Source of the DNA: Alphaproteobacteria bacterium
Lineage (GTDB): Bacteria; Pseudomonadota; Alphaproteobacteria; UBA6615
Assembly: GCA_028279245.1 (NCBI GenBank)
Contig: JANQOE010000021.1
Location: forward strand, 1 to 64,000
Length of the DNA stretch: 64,000 nt
Direction of reading: 5' to 3'
This document shows positions 10,773 through 18,953 of the stretch, piece after piece (the stretch's first letter is position 1; each line of letters opens with the position of its first letter). A model generated the notes under the pieces. It worked only from the letters and a program-made list of their open reading frames with translations, had not been told where the DNA came from and made no database searches. The translations under genes and the position numbers were made by a program.

Positions 10773-11777
10773 ATGCAAGTGGTCTCGAGCTTTGTCGAAC
10801 AGCTACCCAAGGCGGAATTACACGTTCATATCGAAGGTACGTTCGAGCCGGAGCTGATGTTCGAAATCGGCAGCCGCAATCATGTGGACCTGCCGTACAA
10901 CTCGGTTGCCGAGCTTCGGGCTGCCTACAACTTCCGCGATCTCCAGGAATTCCTCGACATCTATTACGCCGGCACCAGCGTGCTGCTGCACCCCCAGGAT
11001 TTCTATGACCTCACCTGGGCCTACTGTCAGCGGGCGGCAGCGCAACAGGTCAGACACACCGAGATCTTTTTCGATGCCCAGGCCCACACCGAACGCGGTG
11101 TCAGTTTTGAGACCGCCCTCGACGGTATCGATCAAGCACTGGCCGATGCCCGCACCAAGCTTGGGCTCTCGACCAAGCTGATCATGTGCTTCCTGCGCCA
11201 CCTGCCGGCCGACTCCGCCCAGAAGACACTCGAAAGCGCGGCCCGCCATCGGGACCGGATCGTCGGGGTCGGCCTGGACTCGTCGGAGAAGGGCTACCCG
11301 CCGCATCTCTTTGAAGACGTCTTCGCCCAGGCGTCGCAAATGGGATTTGCGACCGTCGCGCACGCCGGGGAGGAAGGCCCACCGGAATATGTGTGGGAAG
11401 CATTGGACAAGCTGAAGGTCTCACGCATCGACCATGGCAATCGGGCAATGGAAGACGACGCACTGGTCGAGCGGCTGGTCGCGGACCAAATGCCGCTCAC
11501 GGTCTGTCCGCTCTCGAACCTGAGACTTCAGGGCGTAACGGATATGCGGGCGCACCCGCTACGCAAGATGATGCAGCGCGGTCTGAAGGTCACCGTAAAC
11601 TCCGACGACCCGGCCTACTTTGGTGGCTATGTGAACGAAAACTACGCCGCGGTACAGGACGCATTGGAACTGACGAATGATGAGCTTGTTCAGCTGGCGC
11701 GGAACTCGTTCGAAGCGTCTTTCATCAGCGAGGACGAGCGCGCAAAGCACATAGCGGCGCTTTCAAGCTACGCCTAA
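10773..11777 (+). CDS. Adenosine/adenine deaminase (amidohydrolase)
   Basis: 334 residues of the metal-dependent adenosine deaminase family. Zinc ligands and catalytic residues are visible: His17 and His19 in AELHVHIEG, His with the proton-shuttle Glu in VAHAGEEGPPEY, His in SRIDHGNR, and the Asp pair in TVNSDDPAYFGGY. The phrases FLDIYYAGTSVL, EIFFDAQAHTERGV and GVGLDSSEKGYPP resemble adenine deaminase type 2 (fungal-type) as much as classical Add, so the substrate may be adenine. It has a good GAGGAG-like ribosome binding site (AGAGGAGTGGAATG). A purine salvage role fits either way. Confidence 0.88.
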   Translation: MQVVSSFVEQLPKAELHVHIEGTFEPELMFEIGSRNHVDLPYNSVAELRAAYNFRDLQEFLDIYYAGTSVLLHPQDFYDLTWAYCQRAAAQQVRHTEIFFDAQAHTERGVSFETALDGIDQALADARTKLGLSTKLIMCFLRHLPADSAQKTLESAARHRDRIVGVGLDSSEKGYPPHLFEDVFAQASQMGFATVAHAGEEGPPEYVWEALDKLKVSRIDHGNRAMEDDALVERLVADQMPLTVCPLSNLRLQGVTDMRAHPLRKMMQRGLKVTVNSDDPAYFGGYVNENYAAVQDALELTNDELVQLARNSFEASFISEDERAKHIAALSSYA

Positions 11778-11782
11778 TCCGC

Positions 11783-12118
11783 TCAGGCGCGGTCCGGCAT
11801 CGAAACGCGCCCCGACGTATCGACGATGAAGCCGAGTTCCCGCAGCACACTCGGTTGAAACACCAGCTCCCGGTAGCCTGGATACGCGCGATCAAAATCA
11901 TAAGGCCATTCGACGGCAAACACCGCCGACAGGTGCTCGATATCGATCGCACCTTCCCGCGCTGCCACGCCCCCGCGCACCCGCAATATGCGCGTGATCG
12001 CCTTTTGAATCTCGGCTACTTCCCAGGAGTGAAGGTGCAGCGCGTCTGATTGTGCCAAGAATCTGGTGCCCTCGTCCGCCGAAACGAGCCTAGCCTTCGG
12101 GCTCGTCGGCCAACACAT
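11783..12118 (-). CDS. Uncharacterised protein
   Basis: About 111 residues if started at the ATG at 12118; a longer frame exists to 12142. The sequence from VSADEGTRFLAQSDALHLHSWEVAEIQKAITRIL to VDTSGRVSMPDRA looks protein-like, with a helical first half and a YPGYRELVFQPSVLRELGF segment. No family is recognised. It overlaps the 3' end of the upstream secreted-protein gene by 29 bases, and it is convergent with the deaminase gene, 5 bases away. The start is uncertain because there is no clear later ATG/GTG. Confidence 0.55.
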   Translation of the reverse strand: MCWPTSPKARLVSADEGTRFLAQSDALHLHSWEVAEIQKAITRILRVRGGVAAREGAIDIEHLSAVFAVEWPYDFDRAYPGYRELVFQPSVLRELGFIVDTSGRVSMPDRA

Positions 12119-12635
12119 CGCACGCGACGAGCGCACTGCCAATCGCCTTGCCCGACCCTGTCAACGAAAACTCCGTCCGCTCGCCATCCGCCTCGATGAC
12201 AAACCGCGTGCCGACCATCAATGCCCCAAGCAACCCCATGAATTCTTCGCGTTCCACCTCGGACAGCTCGTTCTTGAACAGGGACTTTCGCGTAGTCAGC
12301 GCCGTCAGTGCCTCACCCTTCCGCCGTTCCCAGGCCAATCCAGATTCGACGACGTCCAGCTTGTCGACACGATAGCGGACTGCCAGTTCTTCAGCCTCCA
12401 ACATACGTTCGGGCGCGTAGATCGCGTGCAACACTTTTTCGTCTGTACACCGCACCAGCAAATGACCGCCATCGTTGTTTTGAACCGACGCGGTCACAAC
12501 AGGAAGGTCGGTGAACTCATCGAGCTTCTCGACCACCTCCCATTGCTCGGCCGCCGCTACGCTCGAGGCCAACAACACGCCGCACAGCAGCGCCGAAGCC
12601 CGGCAGCGCCCTCGCCTCATCCCTCGCAAAAACAT
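12090..12635 (-). CDS. Secreted/periplasmic protein of unknown function
   Basis: 181 residues from the ATG at 12635. The N-terminus is an Arg-rich signal peptide (MFLRGMRRGRCRASALLCGV ... SSVAAAEQWE), probably cut after AAA. The mature part has LLVRCTDEKVLHAIYAP, VRYRVDKLDVVESGLAWERR and a C-terminal VACDVL. This VRC...Y.....C pattern resembles many small secreted proteins with one disulfide and an unassigned role, including VasI-like ones; that is a resemblance, not an assignment. It lies between two other uncharacterised minus-strand genes. Confidence 0.68.
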   Translation of the reverse strand: MFLRGMRRGRCRASALLCGVLLASSVAAAEQWEVVEKLDEFTDLPVVTASVQNNDGGHLLVRCTDEKVLHAIYAPERMLEAEELAVRYRVDKLDVVESGLAWERRKGEALTALTTRKSLFKNELSEVEREEFMGLLGALMVGTRFVIEADGERTEFSLTGSGKAIGSALVACDVLADEPEG

Positions 12636-12704
12636 GCTTGCCGTTCTTGGTTCCCGCCCGCGCACTTTATGACTGTTGCAATCCGACGCAACAGTCATTT
12701 TCGG

Positions 12705-12992
12705 CTACGCCGCCGACAGCGCCTTGATCACATCCTGCAGGCGCCAACCCTCAACGACGGCCGAGCCATCCCCATTGAAAACATAGTAGCGGCCGCGGGC
12801 ATTCTTCCCGATCCCAATCAGATGTTCCGCCGTCGGCGAGACACAGACGATCCGATCGTCGCCGCCCTCCACACGCACCACACCCTGTATCCGCCCCTGG
12901 CTCATGAGCGAACAGCAGACATCGGCAATCTCCTGGATATCCTCTTTGGAAAGACGACTCGCAGGAGTCGGAAGAGAACCGCCGTTTTTCAC
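12705..12992 (-). CDS. Uncharacterised small protein
   Basis: 95 residues beginning MKNGGSLPTPASRLSKEDIQEIADVCCSLM. A helical N-terminal third is followed by beta-like stretches (QGVVRVEGGDDRIVCVSPTAEHLIGIG, GRYYVFNGDGSAVVEGW) and a final helix VIKALSAA. There is no signal peptide or membrane segment. No family is recognised. It is the first gene of the minus-strand trio at 11783-12992, with a 69-base gap to the secreted-protein gene. Confidence 0.62.
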   Translation of the reverse strand: MKNGGSLPTPASRLSKEDIQEIADVCCSLMSQGRIQGVVRVEGGDDRIVCVSPTAEHLIGIGKNARGRYYVFNGDGSAVVEGWRLQDVIKALSAA

Positions 12993-13149
12993 TAACTCGC
13001 CTCAAATCCTATCAAATGGAGGACGAGACCGCGTAACACAGGCCTCTGTGATTCGTACATCGCTCCATTTACCAACACTGGCAGCTTTTATTTGCTGCGC
13101 CCGGGCTGCCACACCCACCAGATGACACGTCAGGTCGGGTCAAGCATCA

Positions 13150-13198
13150 TTGACAGATATATATTGATCCGATATATGATGATCCGTACGAAGGAGAG
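13150..13198 (+). promoter_or_regulatory. Sigma-70-like promoter with overlapping PadR operator candidate
   Basis: TTGACA (13150-13155) and TATATG (13173-13178) are separated by 17 bases, a good -35/-10 pair. The spacer carries ATATAT elements that also recur at the -10, giving an AT-rich imperfect dyad. The heptamer TGATCCG is repeated directly at 13165-13171 and 13180-13186. The AAGGAGAG ribosome binding site is at 13191-13198, before the padR ATG. The arrangement suggests autorepression of the efflux operon by PadR. Confidence 0.65.
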
Positions 13199-13200
13199 AC

Positions 13201-13746
13201 ATGGACACTAAGACAATCTGCCTAGCGGTCCTCAGCCGTGGCGCCGCCTCCGGGTACGAGATCAAAAAGATGTGCGAGGAGGGTGTTTTTCACCACATCC
13301 ACGAAGTCGGCTTTGGGTCGATTTATCCGGCCCTGGGAAAGCTGCTTGAGGATGGTTTGGTGACGGTCACCGACACGCCGCAGGAGGGCCGCCCGAGCAA
13401 GAAGGTCTATCGGCTGACGCCGGCTGGGCGTATCGCGTTGCTCGACGCCCTTTCGACCCCGCCGGGGCAGGACAGAGTGCGGTCTGAATTCCTGGTCCGC
13501 ATGCTGTTCGCGGAACTGCTTGGTGCCCGGACAATCGAGGACTTCTTGGACAATCGGCTGCAGTTCTTGCAGCAGCGCATCGCCGATATGGAGAACTGTG
13601 AGTGCGGCGAAATGCCCACGGTCGGCGAGCGGTTCGTTCACGGCTTTGGTTTGGCAATCTATCAGGCCATGGAAGCGTATTTACGGGAACACGGCCATGA
13701 GGTCGTCGGCGCTTCCCTACTGTCTGAGAGAGCCGCCGCCGAATAG
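13201..13746 (+). CDS. PadR family transcriptional regulator
   Basis: A 181-residue regulator with the PadR winged helix at residues 1-85: LAVLSRGAASGYEIKKMCEEGVFHHIHEVGFGSIYPALGKLLEDGLV, then QEGRPSKKVYRLTPAGR (the wing). The C-terminal half is the helical dimerisation domain (vir_C/PadR_C type), including ADMENCECGEMP, two Cys that might be redox- or metal-responsive. It is the first gene of a three-gene operon with an RND adaptor and pump, 12 bases from the next gene. The natural inference is a drug- or phenolic-responsive repressor of the pump. Confidence 0.92.
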   Translation: MDTKTICLAVLSRGAASGYEIKKMCEEGVFHHIHEVGFGSIYPALGKLLEDGLVTVTDTPQEGRPSKKVYRLTPAGRIALLDALSTPPGQDRVRSEFLVRMLFAELLGARTIEDFLDNRLQFLQQRIADMENCECGEMPTVGERFVHGFGLAIYQAMEAYLREHGHEVVGASLLSERAAAE

Positions 13747-13758
13747 GAGATTCGGAGG

Positions 13759-14865
13759 ATGAGAAAGTCAGTATTCATTGCCGGCATCCTTGCGGTCGGC
13801 GTCGTTGGTTGGGTCGCATCCGGCCAGCTCGGCGCCGACGGCAGTCAGCCACCCGCAGATGCTTCGCCGGTCGCTGAAGATCAGCAGCAGGACGCGACCG
13901 AATTGATGGCGGTGCGCGTCGCCGACCTCCAGGCAGAGCCGCGTCCGAGAGTAATCGTCGTGAACGGCCGGACCGAGCCGTTCCGCCAAGTGAATATCAA
14001 GGCGGAGACCTATGGCCGGGTCGATCAGATCCTGGCGCGCCGTGGTGATCAGGTCGAGGAAGGCCAGGTCCTCGGCCAACTCGCGCTTGATGACCGCGAA
14101 GCCAAACTCGCCGAAGCAAAAGCATTCCTGCGGCAACGCGAGATCGAGTTCAACGCCGCCGAGCAACTGCAAACCAAGGGCTTCCGCTCCGATACGGGAC
14201 TTGCCCAGGCACGCGCGCAACTTGATGCGGCCAGGGCGGTTGTCGAGCAGATGGAGCTTGATATCGAACGGGCCACCGTACGGGCCCCTTTCAGCGGGTT
14301 GGTTGAATCAGGCCATATCGAGGTCGGCGACTATCTCGCGGTCGGTGACCCAGCGGGCACCATTGTAGATCTCGACCCGATATTGATCGTCGGTTACGCG
14401 ACGGAACGTGAAGTCAGTGAACTGCAACTAGGTATAATCGGTCAGGCAGAACTGATTGACGGAACGATGGTGGATGGCGTGATTGGCTACATCGCCAACA
14501 TGGCCGATCCACAGACACGCACCTATCGGTTCGAGCTCGAAGCCCCGAATCCCGACATGTCGATCCGCGCCGGTATCACCAGTCGGCTGATCATCCAGAC
14601 CACGGCCGAGAGCGCCCACTTCCTGTCACCGTCGGTGCTGACCCTGACCGACGAAGGACAGGTTGGCGTGAGAGCCGTAGACGCAAACAACCAGGTACAG
14701 TTTCACCCGATAAAGATCCTACAGGACACGGTCGACGGTGTTTGGGTCGGCGGGCTCCCGGACCGCGTCCGGGTCATTACAGTCGGCCATGAGTTTGTTG
14801 TTGAAGGCCAGGAAGTCAGGCCCGTGGCGGACCAGGGCCGCCAGATCGCGCGTGAGACCTTATGA
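13759..14865 (+). CDS. RND efflux periplasmic adaptor subunit (HlyD/MFP family)
   Basis: 368 residues. An N-terminal membrane anchor or signal (MRKSVFIAGILAVGVVGWVA) is followed by a short linker. The lipoyl-like half motifs are GRTEPFRQVNIKAETYGRVDQILARRGDQVEEGQVLGQL and RATVRAPFSGLVESGHIEVGDYLAVGDP. A helical hairpin lies between them (LAEAKAFLRQREIEFNAAEQLQ). The beta-barrel domain includes ADPQTRTYRFELEAPN. The protein links the inner-membrane pump to an outer-membrane channel, for which no gene is seen here. Its stop overlaps the pump start by 4 bases. Confidence 0.93.
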   Translation: MRKSVFIAGILAVGVVGWVASGQLGADGSQPPADASPVAEDQQQDATELMAVRVADLQAEPRPRVIVVNGRTEPFRQVNIKAETYGRVDQILARRGDQVEEGQVLGQLALDDREAKLAEAKAFLRQREIEFNAAEQLQTKGFRSDTGLAQARAQLDAARAVVEQMELDIERATVRAPFSGLVESGHIEVGDYLAVGDPAGTIVDLDPILIVGYATEREVSELQLGIIGQAELIDGTMVDGVIGYIANMADPQTRTYRFELEAPNPDMSIRAGITSRLIIQTTAESAHFLSPSVLTLTDEGQVGVRAVDANNQVQFHPIKILQDTVDGVWVGGLPDRVRVITVGHEFVVEGQEVRPVADQGRQIARETL

Positions 14866-17800
14866 CGATCGTTGATGCGGCGGTAAACCGGTCAAGGACT
14901 GTCGTCGGGATCCTGCTCCTGCTGCTGGTCGCCGGGACCGCTGCTTACATCTCGATACCCAAGGAGTCCGACCCGGACGTCAACATCCCGATCATCTACG
15001 TCTCGCTGTCCCACGAAGGCATCTCGCCCGAGGACGCGGAGCGCCTGCTCGTGCGGCCGATGGAGATCGAGCTACGCAGCATCGAAGGCGTCAAAGAGAT
15101 GCGTTCGACATCCTACCAGGGCGGCGCCAACGTCCTCATGGAGTTCGAGGCAGGCTTCGATGCCGACGCGGCCCTCATTGACGTCCGCGAGAAAGTCGAC
15201 ATTGCCAAGACCGAACTGCCGGACGACACCGACGAACCGACAGTCAACGAAGTCAACCTGAGCCTGTTCCCGGTTATCGTCGTGACTCTGTCGGGCGACG
15301 TACCCGAACGGACCCTAATGGCGATGGCCCGCGATCTGCGCGACAAGATCGAAGGCATCCCTACGGTGCTCGAAGTTTCGATCGGTGGCGACCGCGACGA
15401 GCAGGTCGAGCTTGTTTTCGAGCCGCGCCTGATCGAAAGCTACGAGCTTGACGCGGTCGAACTGCTCGACGTGCTGGCACGCTCAAACCGCCTCGTTGCG
15501 GCCGGCGCGCAGGATACAGGCGAAGGCCGCTTCTCAATCAAAGTCCCCGGGTTGTTCGAGACTCGCGAGGATATCCTCGGCATGCCGCTCAAAGTGGCCG
15601 GCGATGCGGTCATAACCGTTGGTGACGTAGCGACCGTTCGCCGCACCTTCAAGGATCGCGAAACCGTTGCGCGCGTCGACGGCAAACCGGCGGTCACTCT
15701 CGAGGTGTCGAAGCGTACCGGCGAAAACATCATCGATACGATTGAGTCGGTGAAGCAGTTGGTCACGTCGGAGCAGCAAAACTGGCCGACTAACGTCGTC
15801 GTCAAGTTCTCGCAAGATCAGTCGAAGACGATCCGCCAGATCCTTGGTGACCTGCAGAACAATGTCCTCAGTGCCATCATCCTCGTCATGATCGTTGTCG
15901 TCGCGGCACTTGGACTACGCTCTGGCATCCTCGTAGCAATCGCCATACCCGGTTCGTTCCTAACCGCGATGCTTGTCCTTCAGTTGCTCGGACTGACGGT
16001 CAACATCGTCGTGCTATTCTCGCTGATCCTCGCTGTCGGAATGCTCGTCGACGGCGCGATCGTCGTCACCGAGTATGCCGACCGAAAGCTCAGTGAGGGC
16101 GAAACGCCCGAGCAAGCCTACACCCTGGCCGCCAAACGCATGGCTTGGCCGATCACCGCTTCAACGGCAACAACCTTGGCCGCGTTTGCGCCATTGTTGT
16201 TCTGGCCGGGCATCGTCGGCGAATTCATGAAGTTCCTGCCGATTACGCTTGTGGCGACACTGACCGCCTCACTGGCCATGGCGTTGCTCTTCGTACCGGT
16301 CCTCGGCGTCAGCCTCGCCGCATTGGCGAGACTACTGATCCTGCTGTTCACGACAGTCGGCATGGGCGTTGTGGGCGGCGGCGCGGCCTTCATGGTTGCG
16401 ACACGTGCGATCGGCCTCGAAGGTGGCCCCCTCGTCATCCTTCCGGTCGCTGTGCTTGGCCTGTTGGCGGCATTCGTCGGCAGCCGGATCGGCTTGCGGC
16501 TAGGCGGCCGGGCGTATCAGAGCATTCATGCGCCTGCGACACCAAACGCGGCGGATATGCGTGCCTTGTCAGCGCAAGGACGTTTCGACCCGAAGGCGTT
16601 GCGTGGTGGCACAGGCGTCTATGTTCGAGTCCTGCAGACCGCCTTGCGCCGTCCCGGACTTGTGCTGGGGGCGACCCTATTGGGCTTGGTCGGTGCCTGG
16701 GGCGCCTATGGTGTGTTCGGCAAGGGCGTTGAATTCTTCCCCGAGGTCGAGCCGGACGTCGCGATCGTCCAGATCCACGCCCGCGGCAACCTGTCGGTCC
16801 GCGAAAAGCTGGAACTGGTAAGAGAAGTTGAGGCACGAATACTCAAGCTACATGATGAGCACCAGGAATTCGCCTCCATCTACACGCTGGCCGGCAACCT
16901 GCAGTCTCAAGACGACGATCAGGCTGAAGATCTTGCCGGCACGATCTCCCTAGAATTCGCGGACTGGACCGTTCGTCGGCCCGCCAACCTGATCCTTGCT
17001 GATATTGTCGACCGCACCGACGACCTTGCTGGAATCCTGGTGGAGACCCGCAAGGAGGAATCGGGACCACCTGTCGGCAAGCCAGTTCAGGTCCAGTTGA
17101 GTGCCGTAGATCCGGACCTGTTACCCGCGGAGATCGCCAAGGTACGGCGCTTTGTCGATGGCCTCGAAGGCATAAAGGACGTCGAGGACACCCGCCCGAT
17201 CCCGGGCATCGAATGGGAGATCGAAGTTGATCGTGCCCAAGCGGCGAAATTCGGCACGGATGTGACGGCCGTCGGCAACGCCGTCAAACTCGTCACCAAC
17301 GGTATCAAGATATCGGACTTTCGCCCCAACGACGCCGACGATGAGATTGACATCGTCGCTCGCTTTCCGTTGACCGACCGCACCATCAACGAAATGGATC
17401 GCATTCGAATTGCGACGCCGCAGGGATTGGTACCGATCAGCAACTTCGTCACGCGCACACCCGTACAGCAAACGGGCCAATTGCGGCGCGTCGACAGCGC
17501 CCGCATCATGAAGGTACTCGCCGATGTCGAGCCCGGCGTGCTCGCGGACGACAAGGTGCAGGAGATCCGCGAGTGGCTGCCAACCGCCGGGATCGACCCC
17601 CGGGTGACGGTGGAGTTCCGGGGCGAGGACGAAGAACAGGCCGCGGCGCAGGCGTTCTTGCAGAAGGCTTTTGCTGTCGCCTTGTTCCTGATGGCGATCA
17701 TCCTGGTGACCCAGTTCAACAGCTTCTACAGCGCCGGCTTGATCCTCTCGGCCGTTGTCATGTCGACGATCGGCGTGATGCTAGGCCTGCTGGTCACCGG

Positions 17801-18257
17801 TCAGCCGTTTGGTATTGTCATGAGCGGTATTGGTGTGATCGCCCTCGCCGGCATCGTCGTGAACAACAACATCGTGCTCATCGACACTTACGACCGCCTG
17901 AAGAAGACCTTCCCTGACCCGATGGAAGCGATCCTGCGCACCGGCGCGCAACGTCTAAGGCCGGTCCTGTTGACGACCGTAACGACGATTCTCGGTTTGA
18001 TGCCGATGGTTCTGCAGTTGAACATCGACCTGTTCAACCGGGTCATCACCGCCGGCGCCCCATCGACTCAATGGTGGGTTCAGTTGGCGACGGCCATCGC
18101 CTTTGGCCTTGCGTTTGCAACCGTCCTGACGCTCATCGTCACGCCAAGTGCCTTGATGCTGCGTGCCCGCCGACAATACAGGAAATCTGGCGCCGACAAG
18201 TCCAGTGATGAGGTGGCTCCACCCCCGGTCACGGCACTGCCGCAAGCTGCAGAATAG
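14862..18257 (+). CDS. RND efflux transporter permease (AcrB/HAE1-like), with internal insertion
   Basis: A 1131-residue inner-membrane proton-driven exporter. Family features include IPKESDPDVNIPIIYVSLSHEGISPEDAERL near the N-terminus, LILAVGMLVDGAIVVTEYAD in TM4 (the proton-relay Asp region), and two large periplasmic loops. The second repeat has VIALAGIVVNNNIVLIDTYDRL. Typical relatives are about 1020-1050 residues. The excess is explained by an insertion at about residues 485-585 with two additional hydrophobic segments (LLILLFTTVGMGVVGGGAAF and VILPVAVLGLLAAFVG), between the two halves of the pump. The substrate is unknown. Confidence 0.93.
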   Translation: MTIVDAAVNRSRTVVGILLLLLVAGTAAYISIPKESDPDVNIPIIYVSLSHEGISPEDAERLLVRPMEIELRSIEGVKEMRSTSYQGGANVLMEFEAGFDADAALIDVREKVDIAKTELPDDTDEPTVNEVNLSLFPVIVVTLSGDVPERTLMAMARDLRDKIEGIPTVLEVSIGGDRDEQVELVFEPRLIESYELDAVELLDVLARSNRLVAAGAQDTGEGRFSIKVPGLFETREDILGMPLKVAGDAVITVGDVATVRRTFKDRETVARVDGKPAVTLEVSKRTGENIIDTIESVKQLVTSEQQNWPTNVVVKFSQDQSKTIRQILGDLQNNVLSAIILVMIVVVAALGLRSGILVAIAIPGSFLTAMLVLQLLGLTVNIVVLFSLILAVGMLVDGAIVVTEYADRKLSEGETPEQAYTLAAKRMAWPITASTATTLAAFAPLLFWPGIVGEFMKFLPITLVATLTASLAMALLFVPVLGVSLAALARLLILLFTTVGMGVVGGGAAFMVATRAIGLEGGPLVILPVAVLGLLAAFVGSRIGLRLGGRAYQSIHAPATPNAADMRALSAQGRFDPKALRGGTGVYVRVLQTALRRPGLVLGATLLGLVGAWGAYGVFGKGVEFFPEVEPDVAIVQIHARGNLSVREKLELVREVEARILKLHDEHQEFASIYTLAGNLQSQDDDQAEDLAGTISLEFADWTVRRPANLILADIVDRTDDLAGILVETRKEESGPPVGKPVQVQLSAVDPDLLPAEIAKVRRFVDGLEGIKDVEDTRPIPGIEWEIEVDRAQAAKFGTDVTAVGNAVKLVTNGIKISDFRPNDADDEIDIVARFPLTDRTINEMDRIRIATPQGLVPISNFVTRTPVQQTGQLRRVDSARIMKVLADVEPGVLADDKVQEIREWLPTAGIDPRVTVEFRGEDEEQAAAQAFLQKAFAVALFLMAIILVTQFNSFYSAGLILSAVVMSTIGVMLGLLVTGQPFGIVMSGIGVIALAGIVVNNNIVLIDTYDRLKKTFPDPMEAILRTGAQRLRPVLLTTVTTILGLMPMVLQLNIDLFNRVITAGAPSTQWWVQLATAIAFGLAFATVLTLIVTPSALMLRARRQYRKSGADKSSDEVAPPPVTALPQAAE

Positions 18258-18866
18258 TCAGCGGCCACCAAATGTCCTGCGAACGATAAGGACGCGGGTG
18301 ACGGTTGTGACCCAACACAGGCCACCGAATACGAACGCAAAGGCAGAGAACCAGTTGGGCAACACGCACATCAGGACGAACAAGCCAATCGTCTCGGTGC
18401 CTTCGGTCAAACCGCCCAAATAGTAGAACGACTTCTTGCCGCGTTCGCTGGTCTCTTGCCCACGTTTCGCCGCCAGTATGGCGTACGCCAGGAAAGACGA
18501 CCCCGTTCCCATGAAGCTGAAGATCAGAAACGCCGCGGCAACAGCGTTCTCTGGCCGCGCCAACGCAAACCCGAACACCACGGCAGAGTAGAAGACAAAA
18601 TCGCAGACGATATCGAGATAACCGCCGAGGTCGGTGATTTCCCAGTTCCGGGCAACCGCGCCATCAAGGCCATCAAACAAGCGGTTGACCAGGATCACCG
18701 CCAGGGCCGCCCAATACCACTCGACCGCCAGCAACGGCACAACGGTCAGCCCAATCACGAAGCCCGACACCGTGACCGCGTTCGGGCGAACGCCAAGCGC
18801 AGCGAGCCTTCGTCCCGCCGCGCCTAGGGGCGGATCAATTACGCGCCGCATTGCCGCATCGAACAT
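18258..18866 (-). CDS. CDP-alcohol phosphatidyltransferase family protein
   Basis: A 202-residue polytopic membrane enzyme. The catalytic signature is present: DGLDGAVARNWEITDLGGYLDIVCD matches D-G-x2-A-R-x8-G-x3-D-x3-D. Several hydrophobic segments follow (VFYSAVVFGFAL, AAFLIFSFMGTGSSFLAYAIL, TIGLFVLMCVLPNWFSAFAFVFG). The family joins CDP-diacylglycerol or CDP-alcohols to an alcohol acceptor; the acceptor cannot be read. It converges on the RND operon: the pump stop at 18257 directly abuts its stop at 18258. Confidence 0.9.
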   Translation of the reverse strand: MFDAAMRRVIDPPLGAAGRRLAALGVRPNAVTVSGFVIGLTVVPLLAVEWYWAALAVILVNRLFDGLDGAVARNWEITDLGGYLDIVCDFVFYSAVVFGFALARPENAVAAAFLIFSFMGTGSSFLAYAILAAKRGQETSERGKKSFYYLGGLTEGTETIGLFVLMCVLPNWFSAFAFVFGGLCWVTTVTRVLIVRRTFGGR

Positions 18867-18953
18867 CGGACAGTCCCACCAGTACGGAGACGGCCCCTAT
18901 CTCCGACACCGCCTGCGCGGGCAAGTCAAGCCTTTGTGACGAGGAGTTGAGTG

